Part shown: piece after piece, positions 17,724 to 26,495 of the stretch
How the letters are laid out: each line of letters starts with the position of its first letter
Position numbering within the stretch: position 1 is the first letter of the stretch
Assembly (NCBI GenBank): GCA_964371075.1
Contig: CAYJKN010000002.1
Coordinates: 1-64,000, forward strand
Origin: UTCHB3 sp964371075
GTDB lineage: Bacteria; Bacteroidota; Ignavibacteria; Ignavibacteriales; Ignavibacteriaceae
DNA length: 64,000 nucleotides
Direction: 5' to 3'
Translations under genes and position numbers: made by a program
The notes under the pieces: generated by a model
Told to the model about the DNA's origin: nothing
What the model saw: the letters and a program-made list of their open reading frames with translations, nothing else
The model's database searches: none

Positions 17724-18914
17724 GTGATGCAGCAGACAGAAAAGATACTCTCTAAGTATAAAATTAAAGTTTTGTTAATTGATGATCAACAGATTGTGGG
17801 AAGTGCCGTGGGCATGATGCTTGCAAATGAACAAGACATCGAGTTCCATTTTTGCCAACAACCCGCGATGGCTCTTTCAATGGCTTCCGAGATTCAGCCT
17901 ACTGTGATTCTGCAGGATCTTGTAATGCCTGACATTGATGGTTTAACTCTTGTTAAGTTTTTTAGAGGACATCCAAAACTTAAAGATGTCCCCTTGATTG
18001 TTCTCTCATCAAAAGAGGAAGCTATTACCAAAGCCGATGCTTTTGAGGTTGGAGCAAACGATTATCTTGTAAAACTTCCCGATAAAATTGAATTGATTGC
18101 AAGAATCCGATATCACTCAAAAGGATATATCGCCCTTCTTGAAAGAAATGAGATGTATCAGGCACTGCTCGAAAGTAAAGAAGCACTTGCACATGAGTTA
18201 AACAGAGCTGCCGAGTATGTAATTTCACTCCTTCCTGCTCCTCTAAAAAAAGGAATTGTGCTCTCTGAATGGATGTTTGTGCCTTCGGCTGATCTTGGAG
18301 GAGATTCATTTGGTTATCACTGGATCGACAGCGAACACTTTGCAGTTTACCTGCTTGATGTTTGTGATCATGGGGTGGGTCCGGCACTTCTGTCTGTATC
18401 CGCATTAAATGTTCTCAGGAGCCAAACACTTCCACACACCGATTTCCGTGACCCTGCATCTGTGTTGAATACATTAAACGAAACATTTGTGATGGAGAAA
18501 CAAAACAACCTCTATTTTACGATCTGGTACGGTGTTTTTAACAAAAATACAAGAGTCTTAAACTATGGAAGTGCGGGGCACCCGCCGGCACTACTGTTTA
18601 CACCCGATGGTGAAATTCATGAATTAATCACCAAAAATTTGATTGTGGGTCATCTTCCAAAGTTCCCTTACAAATCGGCACAAATTGAAGTACCCGTTGG
18701 ATCAAAATTTTATGTTTTTTCTGATGGAGTTTATGAAGTGGAAGTGGAGCATGGAAAGATGTGGACACTCGAAGAAATGAGAGACCTGCTCAAATCTGAA
18801 ATGACCGATAATAATGATGAACTGGAAAAATTGCATCTTTACCTGCAAGACCTGAATAAGGATGACAATCTGCCCGATGATTTTTCAATTCTTAAATTAA
18901 ACTTTGAAGCATGA
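17724..18914 (+). CDS. Response regulator: WspR-like receiver fused to SpoIIE/PP2C phosphatase
   Basis: A 396-residue regulator. Residues about 14-140 are a receiver with phospho-acceptor Asp65 (TVILQDLVMPDIDGLTLV) and the WspR-like stretch GANDYLVKLPDKIELIARIR. A short helical linker (LLESKEALAHELNRAAEYV) leads to a SpoIIE/PP2C serine phosphatase (about 185-396) with PSADLGGDSFGY, LLDVCDHGVGPALLS, YGSAGHPPALL and FYVFSDGVYEVE; the metal-binding acidic residues are present. No GGDEF domain exists. Such phosphatases usually dephosphorylate STAS anti-anti-sigma proteins; none is in the window. GTG 17724 and ATG 17727 are both possible starts, and the AAAAGGAA spacing favours ATG. Its stop overlaps the next gene. 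Confidence 0.93.
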   Translation: MMQQTEKILSKYKIKVLLIDDQQIVGSAVGMMLANEQDIEFHFCQQPAMALSMASEIQPTVILQDLVMPDIDGLTLVKFFRGHPKLKDVPLIVLSSKEEAITKADAFEVGANDYLVKLPDKIELIARIRYHSKGYIALLERNEMYQALLESKEALAHELNRAAEYVISLLPAPLKKGIVLSEWMFVPSADLGGDSFGYHWIDSEHFAVYLLDVCDHGVGPALLSVSALNVLRSQTLPHTDFRDPASVLNTLNETFVMEKQNNLYFTIWYGVFNKNTRVLNYGSAGHPPALLFTPDGEIHELITKNLIVGHLPKFPYKSAQIEVPVGSKFYVFSDGVYEVEVEHGKMWTLEEMRDLLKSEMTDNNDELEKLHLYLQDLNKDDNLPDDFSILKLNFEA

Positions 18915-20932
18915 CAAAAACCTTTTTATCCATTGTAACCATAATCCTCTTTTTTTTTAGTTCAATATATTCACAGGACCTGCCAAAGGGGTTAACCAAA
19001 GCCGAAGTTGAATTGATGGAATCTTATGTCTCCCCCTCGGCATCTCCGGAGGCATTTACCACCCCGCCACCATTTCCCGTAAGAACAATGGCTGAGTGGG
19101 AACAGTTGAGTGGAATAATCATTACCTGGACAAGTTATCAGTCGATTTTAAGACAAATTGTTGATTTTGCGCAGGAAGAATGTCTTGTTTATATAGTCTG
19201 TAGTGATTCAAACAGTGTAAAAACCTACCTCACTCAAGGAGGTGTTCCGCACAATAATCTTAAGTTCATTATCGCCCCGTTTAATTCGATTTGGGTGAGG
19301 GATTACGGTCCATGGACAGTATATGGAAATGATGTTGACAGCATGGTTTTGGTTGACTGGGTTTACAACCGTCCACGCCCCAGCGATGATGCTCTTTCTC
19401 AGGCTTTTGCAAATACGATGAATTATCCCCTTTATCAGACAATTAATGAACCGACACGACTGGTTGCCACCGGCGGAAATTTTATGGTTGACGGGTTGGG
19501 AACGGGATTTTCTTCACACCTTGTAACCAACGAAAACACAAATAAGACTGAAGCACAGATAAATCAGATCATGTCAGATTATATGGGTCTAAACAGGTAT
19601 ATAAAAATGGCGGTGCTCCCTTACGACGGGATTCACCATATCGATATGCACATGAAACTCCTGGATGAAGAAACCCTTTTGGTGGGACAATACCCTGCGG
19701 GAGTCTCTGATGGACCACAAATTGAGCTCAACTTACAATATATTCTTAACAACTTTTTGACTCCTTATGGAAGACCCTATAAAGTGGTCAGGATACCGAT
19801 GCCACCCGATGGAAACAATCAATATCCATCACAGGGAGGTGATTATAGAACTTTCACAAACTCGGTTTTTGTAAACAAAACGGTTATCGTACCAACTTAT
19901 GACCTGAGGTATGATTCCACCGCATTAAGAATTTACAGAGAATCTCTGCCTGGTTATAATGTTGTTGGAATCAACAGTAATTCTATCATCCCTGCCAGTG
20001 GTGCCATCCACTGTATCACAAAAGAGATTGGTGTAACCGATCCTGTTTTTATAGCTCACGATCCTCTTCAATTCAGAAGAGCAAACCCGGGAACGGGTTA
20101 TACAATTAAAGCTTTTGCAAAAAGTAAACACCCTCTCGTATCAGTTAATCTTTTTTATTCCACTAATATTGGTGGCGGTTGGCAAAGTGTTCCACTTTCA
20201 TCAATGAGTGGAGATACAATGTTTTGTAATATCCCTGAATTTCCCGTTGGAACCAGAGTTTATTACTATTTTCAGGCAACAACAGCAGCAAGAACCATCA
20301 CTAAGCCGGTAACTGCTCCAGCTGGTTATTATGTTTTTACATCCGACGAACCATTGCCCGTTGAACTCGTCGCTTTTGACGGTTATTCACAAAACGGAGA
20401 AGTGGTTCTGAGATGGGTGACTGCAACTGAACTTAACAACAGAGAGTTTATAATTGAAAAGCAAATTGAGGGAAGTGAAGTGTGGCTGGTCGCAGGATCC
20501 ATTCCGGGAAAAGGTACCATCTTAACACGATCAGAATATTCATTTATCGACAAAAATCCGGGTAATGGTGTTGTCTCATACAGATTAAAACAGGTTGATT
20601 TTGATGGTACTTCAACACTTTCCATTTCTGTTGATGTAACTGTTGGGGCATTTGAATATAACCTTTATCAGAACTATCCAAACCCCTTTAACCCCACCAC
20701 TAACATCTTTTTTGACTTAAAAGGAGATGGAATGGTGAATCTTGTGGTTTATAACTCGATTGGTGAAAAAGTGAGTGAACCGGTGAACGGGTTTATGAAC
20801 AAGGGGATTCATAAAGTGCGGTTTGAAGCAACGGAGCTTCCTGCAGGTGTATATTTTTACAGATTATCTGTGGCAGATTTGGACGGAGTTAAGGCTTTTT
20901 CACAGACCAAAAAGATGATACTGGCAAAATAG
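18911..20932 (+). CDS. Secreted peptidylarginine/agmatine deiminase-type enzyme with T9SS sorting domain
   Basis: A 673-residue protein: signal peptide (FLSIVTIILFFFSSIYSQ), a deiminase domain of the PAD-porph/agmatine-deiminase family (about 50-390), a beta-rich region, a 90-residue module starting PVELVAFDG (about 483), and a T9SS type-A domain from about 583 (YQNYPNPFNPTTN). Catalytic residues can be matched to the family: Asp131 (WVRDYGPW), His243 and Asp245 (HHIDMHMK), Asn317 and Cys368 (GAIHCITKE). The substrate, free agmatine or protein arginine, cannot be told from sequence; export favours an extracellular or protein substrate (inference). The ATG overlaps the response-regulator stop (ATGA), so it belongs to the chemosensory operon. 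Confidence 0.9.
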   Translation: MTKTFLSIVTIILFFFSSIYSQDLPKGLTKAEVELMESYVSPSASPEAFTTPPPFPVRTMAEWEQLSGIIITWTSYQSILRQIVDFAQEECLVYIVCSDSNSVKTYLTQGGVPHNNLKFIIAPFNSIWVRDYGPWTVYGNDVDSMVLVDWVYNRPRPSDDALSQAFANTMNYPLYQTINEPTRLVATGGNFMVDGLGTGFSSHLVTNENTNKTEAQINQIMSDYMGLNRYIKMAVLPYDGIHHIDMHMKLLDEETLLVGQYPAGVSDGPQIELNLQYILNNFLTPYGRPYKVVRIPMPPDGNNQYPSQGGDYRTFTNSVFVNKTVIVPTYDLRYDSTALRIYRESLPGYNVVGINSNSIIPASGAIHCITKEIGVTDPVFIAHDPLQFRRANPGTGYTIKAFAKSKHPLVSVNLFYSTNIGGGWQSVPLSSMSGDTMFCNIPEFPVGTRVYYYFQATTAARTITKPVTAPAGYYVFTSDEPLPVELVAFDGYSQNGEVVLRWVTATELNNREFIIEKQIEGSEVWLVAGSIPGKGTILTRSEYSFIDKNPGNGVVSYRLKQVDFDGTSTLSISVDVTVGAFEYNLYQNYPNPFNPTTNIFFDLKGDGMVNLVVYNSIGEKVSEPVNGFMNKGIHKVRFEATELPAGVYFYRLSVADLDGVKAFSQTKKMILAK

Positions 20933-20942
20933 AAGAGTTTAT

Positions 20943-20979
20943 TAAGAAAAGAGAAGCAGGACGGAGACCACCGCCCTGC
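20943..20979 (-). terminator. Terminator of the 51-residue protein gene
   Basis: On the minus strand, GCAGGGCGG pairs with CCGTCCTGC (one mismatch) around a short loop and is followed by TTCTCTTTTCTTAAT. It lies between the stops of the convergent deiminase and small-protein genes. The plus-strand side lacks a T tract. Confidence 0.5.
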
Positions 20980-21023
20980 TCCAATGCGATTAATTAATCA
21001 GGCAGGTTTATTTTATAAACTTT

Positions 21024-21179
21024 TTATTTCTTCTTCTCTTCAGGCTTTCCGTCAGCCATGGTAAGTCCAAGACCGCCATGATCCATAATGATGTTGTGTT
21101 CAGCCGCCTTCTTTTGGTGTCTGAGGCCATCAAGTGCGATAATAACCGCGAATGTCAATAATACTAATATAACTACCAT
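21024..21179 (-). CDS. Small membrane-anchored protein, 51 residues
   Basis: A short gene with a convincing ribosome site: GGAAGGAGACACAAA directly before the ATG at 21179. An in-frame ATG 33 bases further upstream has no such site, so the shorter start was chosen. The product begins MVVILVLLTFAVIIALDGL, a single transmembrane helix, followed by a polar tail with GGLGLTMADGKPEEKKK. I do not recognise the family. It is convergent with the deiminase gene and divergent from the histidine kinase gene. Good ribosome site, TM segment and terminator together make it likely real. Confidence 0.65.
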   Translation of the reverse strand: MVVILVLLTFAVIIALDGLRHQKKAAEHNIIMDHGGLGLTMADGKPEEKKK

Positions 21180-21202
21180 TTTGTGTCTCCTTCCCGAGAA
21201 CT

Positions 21203-21216
21203 TATTCAACATTTAT
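21203..21216. repeat. Left arm of 14-base inverted repeat
   Basis: TATTCAACATTTAT here is the exact reverse complement of ATAAATGTTGAATA at 21318-21331. The arms are about 100 bases apart in the divergent promoter region of the small membrane protein and the histidine kinase. Confidence 0.7.
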
Positions 21217-21317
21217 CTGCCTTTATATATGCAAATAGCGTGCCACACTATTTTTGTTGTTCGTAACCCATTGTTATTAAATGAGTTAACCTCATTCCCG
21301 GGATTTTCGATATTTGA

Positions 21318-21339
21318 ATAAATGTTGAATATTTCAACA
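21318..21339. repeat. Right inverted-repeat arm overlapping a TGTTGAA palindrome
   Basis: Positions 21318-21331 mirror 21203-21216. Overlapping it, TGTTGAA and TTCAACA form a 7-base-pair palindrome around TAT (21323-21339). A DNA-binding site for regulation of the flanking genes is possible, but this is inference. Confidence 0.55.
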
Positions 21340-21540
21340 CCTGATATGCCAAATCGACATAACTCCTTTATTTACAACAAGTTAACACTGTGTAATAAAT
21401 CTACAGACGATTTGGCTGTTTTACACAATCTCTACACTCTCCTGTGCGTCCAAAATTTTGAATGGACATTGAGATAAAATTTGTGTAATTTCCTTCGATA
21501 GATTCATTTATTTTTGAACAAGTCCTTATTCCGGTAATTC

Positions 21541-23802
21541 ATGAAGAAAATTAAAGCCATATCCCCGATAACTTTTTTGTTTATCAGCATTGTCTTGGCA
21601 TTTTCATCCTGTTCCGACGAAAAAGAAATATCCGAATCAACTCAATTTGTTAAACTTCTGGAAAAGACCAGGAGTATACCCCCGAATGCACCCGAATATC
21701 CCTCTCTTCTTGATTCCCTTGAAAAATTGGCAAATCTCAGCAAAGACCCTGAATTAAAAGTTGATGCCCTTTCCCTCAGGGGTGAATATCTAAATAACAA
21801 AGATAAATTTCTTGAAGCGATTGTGGTCTTTAAAAAATCAATAACGCTTGCCGAGGAACTTGGTTTAAGTTTACATCTGGGCAAAGATCTGGAAAACATT
21901 GGTAAAAGTTATTACAAATTGAAAGACCATGACAACGCAGTTGCTTCCTTTAAAAGGTCAGCTACCATCAGGGAAGAGGCGGGTGATTCTGTGGGAATGG
22001 GGTCATCACTCAACAATGCCGGCTTTGTTTATTGGATGGTAACCGAGTTCGACAGTGCAATTATCTATTTTAACAAAGCTCTTGAGATCAGGAGCAAACT
22101 ACCCAATACCGACCATCATGCAACAACGTTGAACAATCTTGGGACAATATATTTCAACTGGGCAATCTACGACAAAGCTCTTGAATATTATATGAAATCA
22201 CTTTCACTTCAGCGTGAGATAAAAAATGATTATGGCATTTCGATAAGCCTCACGAACATCGGTCTTGTTTATAACGAAACGGGACAACATGAGGAAGCAA
22301 TACAATATTATAAAGAGAGTCTTCCTCATGCAATTGACTCAAAAGACACTAATGTGGTTGGATATGTTTATCAGGGACTCGGGTATGCATTTGAGGATAT
22401 AGATGTTGATTCATCGATCTACTATTTTAAGTTGTCACTGGCAAAATATCAAAGTGCTTCATATCCTCCCGGAATTATTCTCGCTTTAAGGGGGATCGGT
22501 GATTTTTATTTTAAACTCAAAGATTACGAGGTTTCGGGGAGAAATTTTGAGGAGATGTACCGGCTTGCCGTAAGTGAAAAAATTCAATTACGCGAAGCTG
22601 AGGCATTAAAGGGACTTGGTGAGGTTTTTCTTGCTCAAAATAAGCTAAATCAGGCTAAATCTTACCTTGAAGAAAGTCAATTGATTGGCGCAAGACTTGG
22701 GAACAAGGTGTTGTTAAGAGATGTTAGTGAGTTGATAAGTGAAATTTTTGAAAGGCTTGGTGATAAAGACAGTGCACTTGTGGCGCTGAGAGTCCATCTT
22801 AAATATGCCCAGGAGATCCAGGGTGAAGAGATGAGCAGAAGACTAATTGGACTTAAAAATAAATTTCAGTTCGAAAAATATGAACTCGATTTACAGAAAC
22901 AGATGTATGAAAACAAAACACAGAGAATAACAATATTGGCCGCTGTCCTGATGCTTGTTCTGTTTCTAATAATTGTTTTACTCCTCTTTCGTGTAAACAA
23001 CAGGATGAAAAAAACCAATAACCTGCTTAACGAACAAAATGAATTGATAGAGGGACAATCAAAGGAACTTGCTGTAATAAACCAACAGCTTGTCGAATCA
23101 AATGATGCCAAGGATAAATTGTTCTCAATCATTAGTCACGATCTTCGTAGTCCGTTCCAGTCACTGCTTGGAATTACCAGTTTACTCAAGGAAGATTTTT
23201 ATGAGTTGACCAATGATGAAAAACTACATTTGATAATTGGACTTGAGGAAACAAGCAGAAAAACTTTTGATCTTCTTGAAAATCTCCTTAATCTTTCTGC
23301 TTCAAGGATGGGAAAACTGGCTTTTGATCCCCTTGATATAGATGTTTCTGAGATAGTAACCAAAACTTTATCATTGCATGCTGAGCAGGCTGCAGGGAAA
23401 AAAATTTCGCTCAAATCGAATGTTCGTAGCGGTCAATTTATTTCAGGTGATCCAAACATGCTTGAGATTGTATTCAGAAACCTTTTGAGTAATGCGATTA
23501 AATACACTCATGAAGAGGGAGAAATATTAGTTGACTCGTGCGATTCTGATGGATTTGTCTGTTTTTCCATCAAGGATAATGGTATCGGGATGGACAAAGA
23601 AACTAAAGCTAATATTTTTAATATTAATGCAGTTCGATCACAAAGAGGAACCAGGGGTGAAAAGGGAACAGGGCTTGGAATTGGGCTCTGTAAGGAATTT
23701 GTTGATAAACATAATGGTTTCATAGAAATAGAAAGTGAACCGGGAGTTGGAACCATATTTCGGATTAAACTCCCAAAAAACGGTGGTATAAAACCCGAAT
23801 AA
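21541..23802 (+). CDS. TPR-containing sensor histidine kinase (putative lipoprotein)
   Basis: A 753-residue kinase. A signal segment ends in FSSC (Cys24), a possible lipoprotein or cleaved signal. Residues about 60-430 are tandem tetratricopeptide repeats (NNAGFVYWMVTEFDSAIIYF, NNLGTIYFNWAIYDKALEYY) predicted outside the cytoplasm. A transmembrane helix lies at about 463-483, then a coiled coil. HisKA has His533 in FSIISHDLRSPFQSLLG, and the ATPase has NLLSNAIKYT and GLGIGLCKEFV. No receiver or DNA-binding domain is present, and no partner regulator is adjacent. clpB follows after 20 bases and may be co-transcribed. Confidence 0.93.
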   Translation: MKKIKAISPITFLFISIVLAFSSCSDEKEISESTQFVKLLEKTRSIPPNAPEYPSLLDSLEKLANLSKDPELKVDALSLRGEYLNNKDKFLEAIVVFKKSITLAEELGLSLHLGKDLENIGKSYYKLKDHDNAVASFKRSATIREEAGDSVGMGSSLNNAGFVYWMVTEFDSAIIYFNKALEIRSKLPNTDHHATTLNNLGTIYFNWAIYDKALEYYMKSLSLQREIKNDYGISISLTNIGLVYNETGQHEEAIQYYKESLPHAIDSKDTNVVGYVYQGLGYAFEDIDVDSSIYYFKLSLAKYQSASYPPGIILALRGIGDFYFKLKDYEVSGRNFEEMYRLAVSEKIQLREAEALKGLGEVFLAQNKLNQAKSYLEESQLIGARLGNKVLLRDVSELISEIFERLGDKDSALVALRVHLKYAQEIQGEEMSRRLIGLKNKFQFEKYELDLQKQMYENKTQRITILAAVLMLVLFLIIVLLLFRVNNRMKKTNNLLNEQNELIEGQSKELAVINQQLVESNDAKDKLFSIISHDLRSPFQSLLGITSLLKEDFYELTNDEKLHLIIGLEETSRKTFDLLENLLNLSASRMGKLAFDPLDIDVSEIVTKTLSLHAEQAAGKKISLKSNVRSGQFISGDPNMLEIVFRNLLSNAIKYTHEEGEILVDSCDSDGFVCFSIKDNGIGMDKETKANIFNINAVRSQRGTRGEKGTGLGIGLCKEFVDKHNGFIEIESEPGVGTIFRIKLPKNGGIKPE

Positions 23803-23822
23803 TAATTGGAGTATAAAACAAA

Positions 23823-26441
23823 ATGTCATTTAATCTAAATAAATTTACAGTAAAAGCTCAGGAAACCGTTCAAAAGGCGATCGAAATTGCCGGCGGTTAC
23901 CAAAATCAAATAATAGAACCCCTTCATATTCTTGCTGCACTTGTTGAAGAAAGGAATGGTTTAGCCGATTCTCTCCTTCAAAAAACAGGTGCCAACAGCG
24001 ACCGAATAAGAATTAAAGTCTCTGCAGAGATGGATAAACTTCCCAAAGTAAGCGGAACCGCAGCAAGTGACCTTAAACTCTCCACAAATTCCTCAGTGCT
24101 TTTCGACCGGGCTGCTAAACTTGCGGGTGAGTATAAGGATGAATTTGTTTCAACCGAACATATTCTTCTTGCAATGGCTGAAGACTCAACTGATGCCGGA
24201 AGACTGCTCAAAGACGCAGGGGTAACAAAAGATGATCTTTCAAAAGCGGTAGAACATATCCGTGGTGGAAGCAGGGTAACTTCCCAAAATGCGGAGGACT
24301 CCTATGCCTCACTTGAAAAATATGGAAGAAATTTGAATGACCTTGCAAAAGCCGGAAAACTTGACCCAGTTATTGGCAGGAATGATGAAATCAGGCGTGT
24401 AATGCAGGTGCTTTCGCGCCGTACAAAAAACAATCCTGTCCTTATAGGTGAACCGGGAGTTGGTAAAACCGCAATTGCTGAAGGTATCGCACAAAGGATA
24501 GTTTCCGGTGATGCTCCCGAGACAATAAAAACCAGGCAGATTATTGCTCTTGATGTTGGATCACTTATTGCGGGTACCCAATACCGCGGTCAGTTTGAAG
24601 AGAGACTAAAGGCAGTTATCAAGGAAGTTCAAAATTCGAACGGTCAAATTGTCCTCTTTATTGACGAGATGCATACACTTGTAGGAGCAGGAAAAACCGA
24701 GGGGGCAATGGATGCTGCAAACATCCTTAAACCTGCATTGGCAAGAGGTGAACTCCATTGTATCGGTGCCACAACTCTTGACGAATACCAAAAATATATC
24801 GAAAAAGATGCCGCTCTCGAAAGAAGATTTCAACCTGTAATCATTGCAGAACCAAATGAGGAAGATTCAATTTCGATTTTAAGAGGATTGAAGGAGCGGT
24901 ATGAAGTACATCATGGAGTACGGATAACCGATGCTGCAATTGTTGCGGCTGTTCAACTTTCGAACAGGTATATCAGCGACCGTTTCCTCCCCGATAAAGC
25001 AATTGACCTTATTGATGAATCGGCTTCCCGACTCAGGATTGAGATCGATTCAATGCCGGAGGAACTTGATGTACTCGAAAGAAAAATTAAACAACTTGAA
25101 ATAGAGAAAGTGGCTCTCACCCGTGAAAAAGATGATGCTTCTCAGAGAAGACTGGAAGATCTGAATGAAGAACTCTCGGAACTGATTGAAGAGAGAAGTG
25201 AAATCAGAGTCCATTGGGAACGGGAAAAAGAAAAAATTAGTCAGATCCGCGAAATTAAATCTCAGATAGAGAAACTTCGTGCAGATTCAGAGATGTATGA
25301 AAGAGAAGGAAATCTTTCAAAAGTTGCTGAAATCCGATATGGAACTCTTCCCGAATTGGAAAGAGAACTTGTTGAGGATACGGTTCAATTAAATGAAGTT
25401 CAGAAAGAAAAACGACTCTTAAAAGAGGAAGTTGATGCAGAGGATGTGGCCGAAATTGTTTCACGCTGGACCGGAATCCCCGTCACCAAAATGCTTGAAA
25501 GTGAGAGAGCAAAGTTAATTCACCTCGAAGATCAACTTCATAAAAGGGTTATCGGACAGGATGAAGCAGTGGTTGCTGTTTCCAATGCAGTAAGAAGATC
25601 CCGCGCCGGACTTCAGGATGCCAACAAACCCACGGGTTCATTTATTTTCCTTGGAACCACAGGTGTGGGTAAAACTGAACTTGCAAAAGCCCTTGCAGTT
25701 GCTCTTTTCGACGATGAACATGCAATGATCAGGATTGATATGTCGGAGTATATGGAAAAATTCTCCGTTTCCAGACTTATAGGTGCACCTCCTGGATATG
25801 TTGGTTATGAGGAAGGCGGGCAACTTACTGAAGCCGTTAGGAGGAGACCATATTCAGTGATTCTTCTTGATGAGATTGAAAAAGCACATCCTGATATATT
25901 TAATATCCTTCTTCAGGTTCTTGATGATGGAAGGCTTACTGATAATCAGGGAAGAACTGTCGATTTTAAGAATACAATCATCATTATGACATCGAATCTT
26001 GGTTCCCAGTTGATTCAGGAGAGTTTCATGAACAGCAAAGATGAAGATATTGATAATGTGATGGGAATATTGCGTATGCAATTGGGTGATCTGCTGAGAA
26101 AAACGATAAGACCCGAGTTCCTTAACCGAATTGATGATGTTATTTTGTTTAAACCACTTAGACAGTCAGAGATAAGAAAAATTGTGAAAATCCAACTCGA
26201 CGGCGTAATAGCGATGTTGGCAAAAAAAGATATTACATTCACAATTACAGATGAGGCAGCCGATTGGTTATCCGAATTGGGTTATGACCTTACCTATGGT
26301 GCCCGACCACTAAAAAGAACAATTCAAAAACATATCATCAATCCCCTTGCACAGGAGCTAATCGCCGGTGCCTTCTCCGATGGTGACTCAATCATTGCCA
26401 AGGTTGATGGACGAGGTAAAATCATTTTCACAAAGGGATAA
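23823..26441 (+). CDS. clpB: ATP-dependent disaggregase ClpB
   Basis: An 872-residue Hsp100 chaperone of expected length. It has an N-terminal Clp-N repeat domain (FTVKAQETVQKAIEIAGG), first AAA+ module with Walker A GEPGVGKTAIAE near residue 208, the long coiled-coil middle domain characteristic of ClpB (about 410-530), second AAA+ module with GTTGVGKTELAK near 609 and LLDEIEKAHPDIFN, and a D2-small C-terminus (YGARPLKRTIQKHI). There is no IGF/L ClpP-binding loop, as expected for ClpB. It rescues aggregated proteins with DnaK. No CIRCE or similar heat-shock operator was seen upstream. Confidence 0.98.
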   Translation: MSFNLNKFTVKAQETVQKAIEIAGGYQNQIIEPLHILAALVEERNGLADSLLQKTGANSDRIRIKVSAEMDKLPKVSGTAASDLKLSTNSSVLFDRAAKLAGEYKDEFVSTEHILLAMAEDSTDAGRLLKDAGVTKDDLSKAVEHIRGGSRVTSQNAEDSYASLEKYGRNLNDLAKAGKLDPVIGRNDEIRRVMQVLSRRTKNNPVLIGEPGVGKTAIAEGIAQRIVSGDAPETIKTRQIIALDVGSLIAGTQYRGQFEERLKAVIKEVQNSNGQIVLFIDEMHTLVGAGKTEGAMDAANILKPALARGELHCIGATTLDEYQKYIEKDAALERRFQPVIIAEPNEEDSISILRGLKERYEVHHGVRITDAAIVAAVQLSNRYISDRFLPDKAIDLIDESASRLRIEIDSMPEELDVLERKIKQLEIEKVALTREKDDASQRRLEDLNEELSELIEERSEIRVHWEREKEKISQIREIKSQIEKLRADSEMYEREGNLSKVAEIRYGTLPELERELVEDTVQLNEVQKEKRLLKEEVDAEDVAEIVSRWTGIPVTKMLESERAKLIHLEDQLHKRVIGQDEAVVAVSNAVRRSRAGLQDANKPTGSFIFLGTTGVGKTELAKALAVALFDDEHAMIRIDMSEYMEKFSVSRLIGAPPGYVGYEEGGQLTEAVRRRPYSVILLDEIEKAHPDIFNILLQVLDDGRLTDNQGRTVDFKNTIIIMTSNLGSQLIQESFMNSKDEDIDNVMGILRMQLGDLLRKTIRPEFLNRIDDVILFKPLRQSEIRKIVKIQLDGVIAMLAKKDITFTITDEAADWLSELGYDLTYGARPLKRTIQKHIINPLAQELIAGAFSDGDSIIAKVDGRGKIIFTKG

Positions 26442-26495
26442 CCAATAAAGGAGTTGTATATTTAAAGTCACTTTATAAAATTTTTGAATTAAACA

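Larger units (their letters stand above)
21180..21540. other. Divergent intergenic region with inverted repeats
   Basis: This is the space between the small membrane protein gene (minus) and the histidine kinase gene (plus). It contains a perfect 14-base inverted repeat (21203-21216 and 21318-21331), a short palindrome overlapping the second arm, and a TATTTTTG element at 21509-21516 that fits the Bacteroidota -7 consensus about 25 bases before the kinase start. No TTTG at the right distance was found. No gene was seen. Confidence 0.5.
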
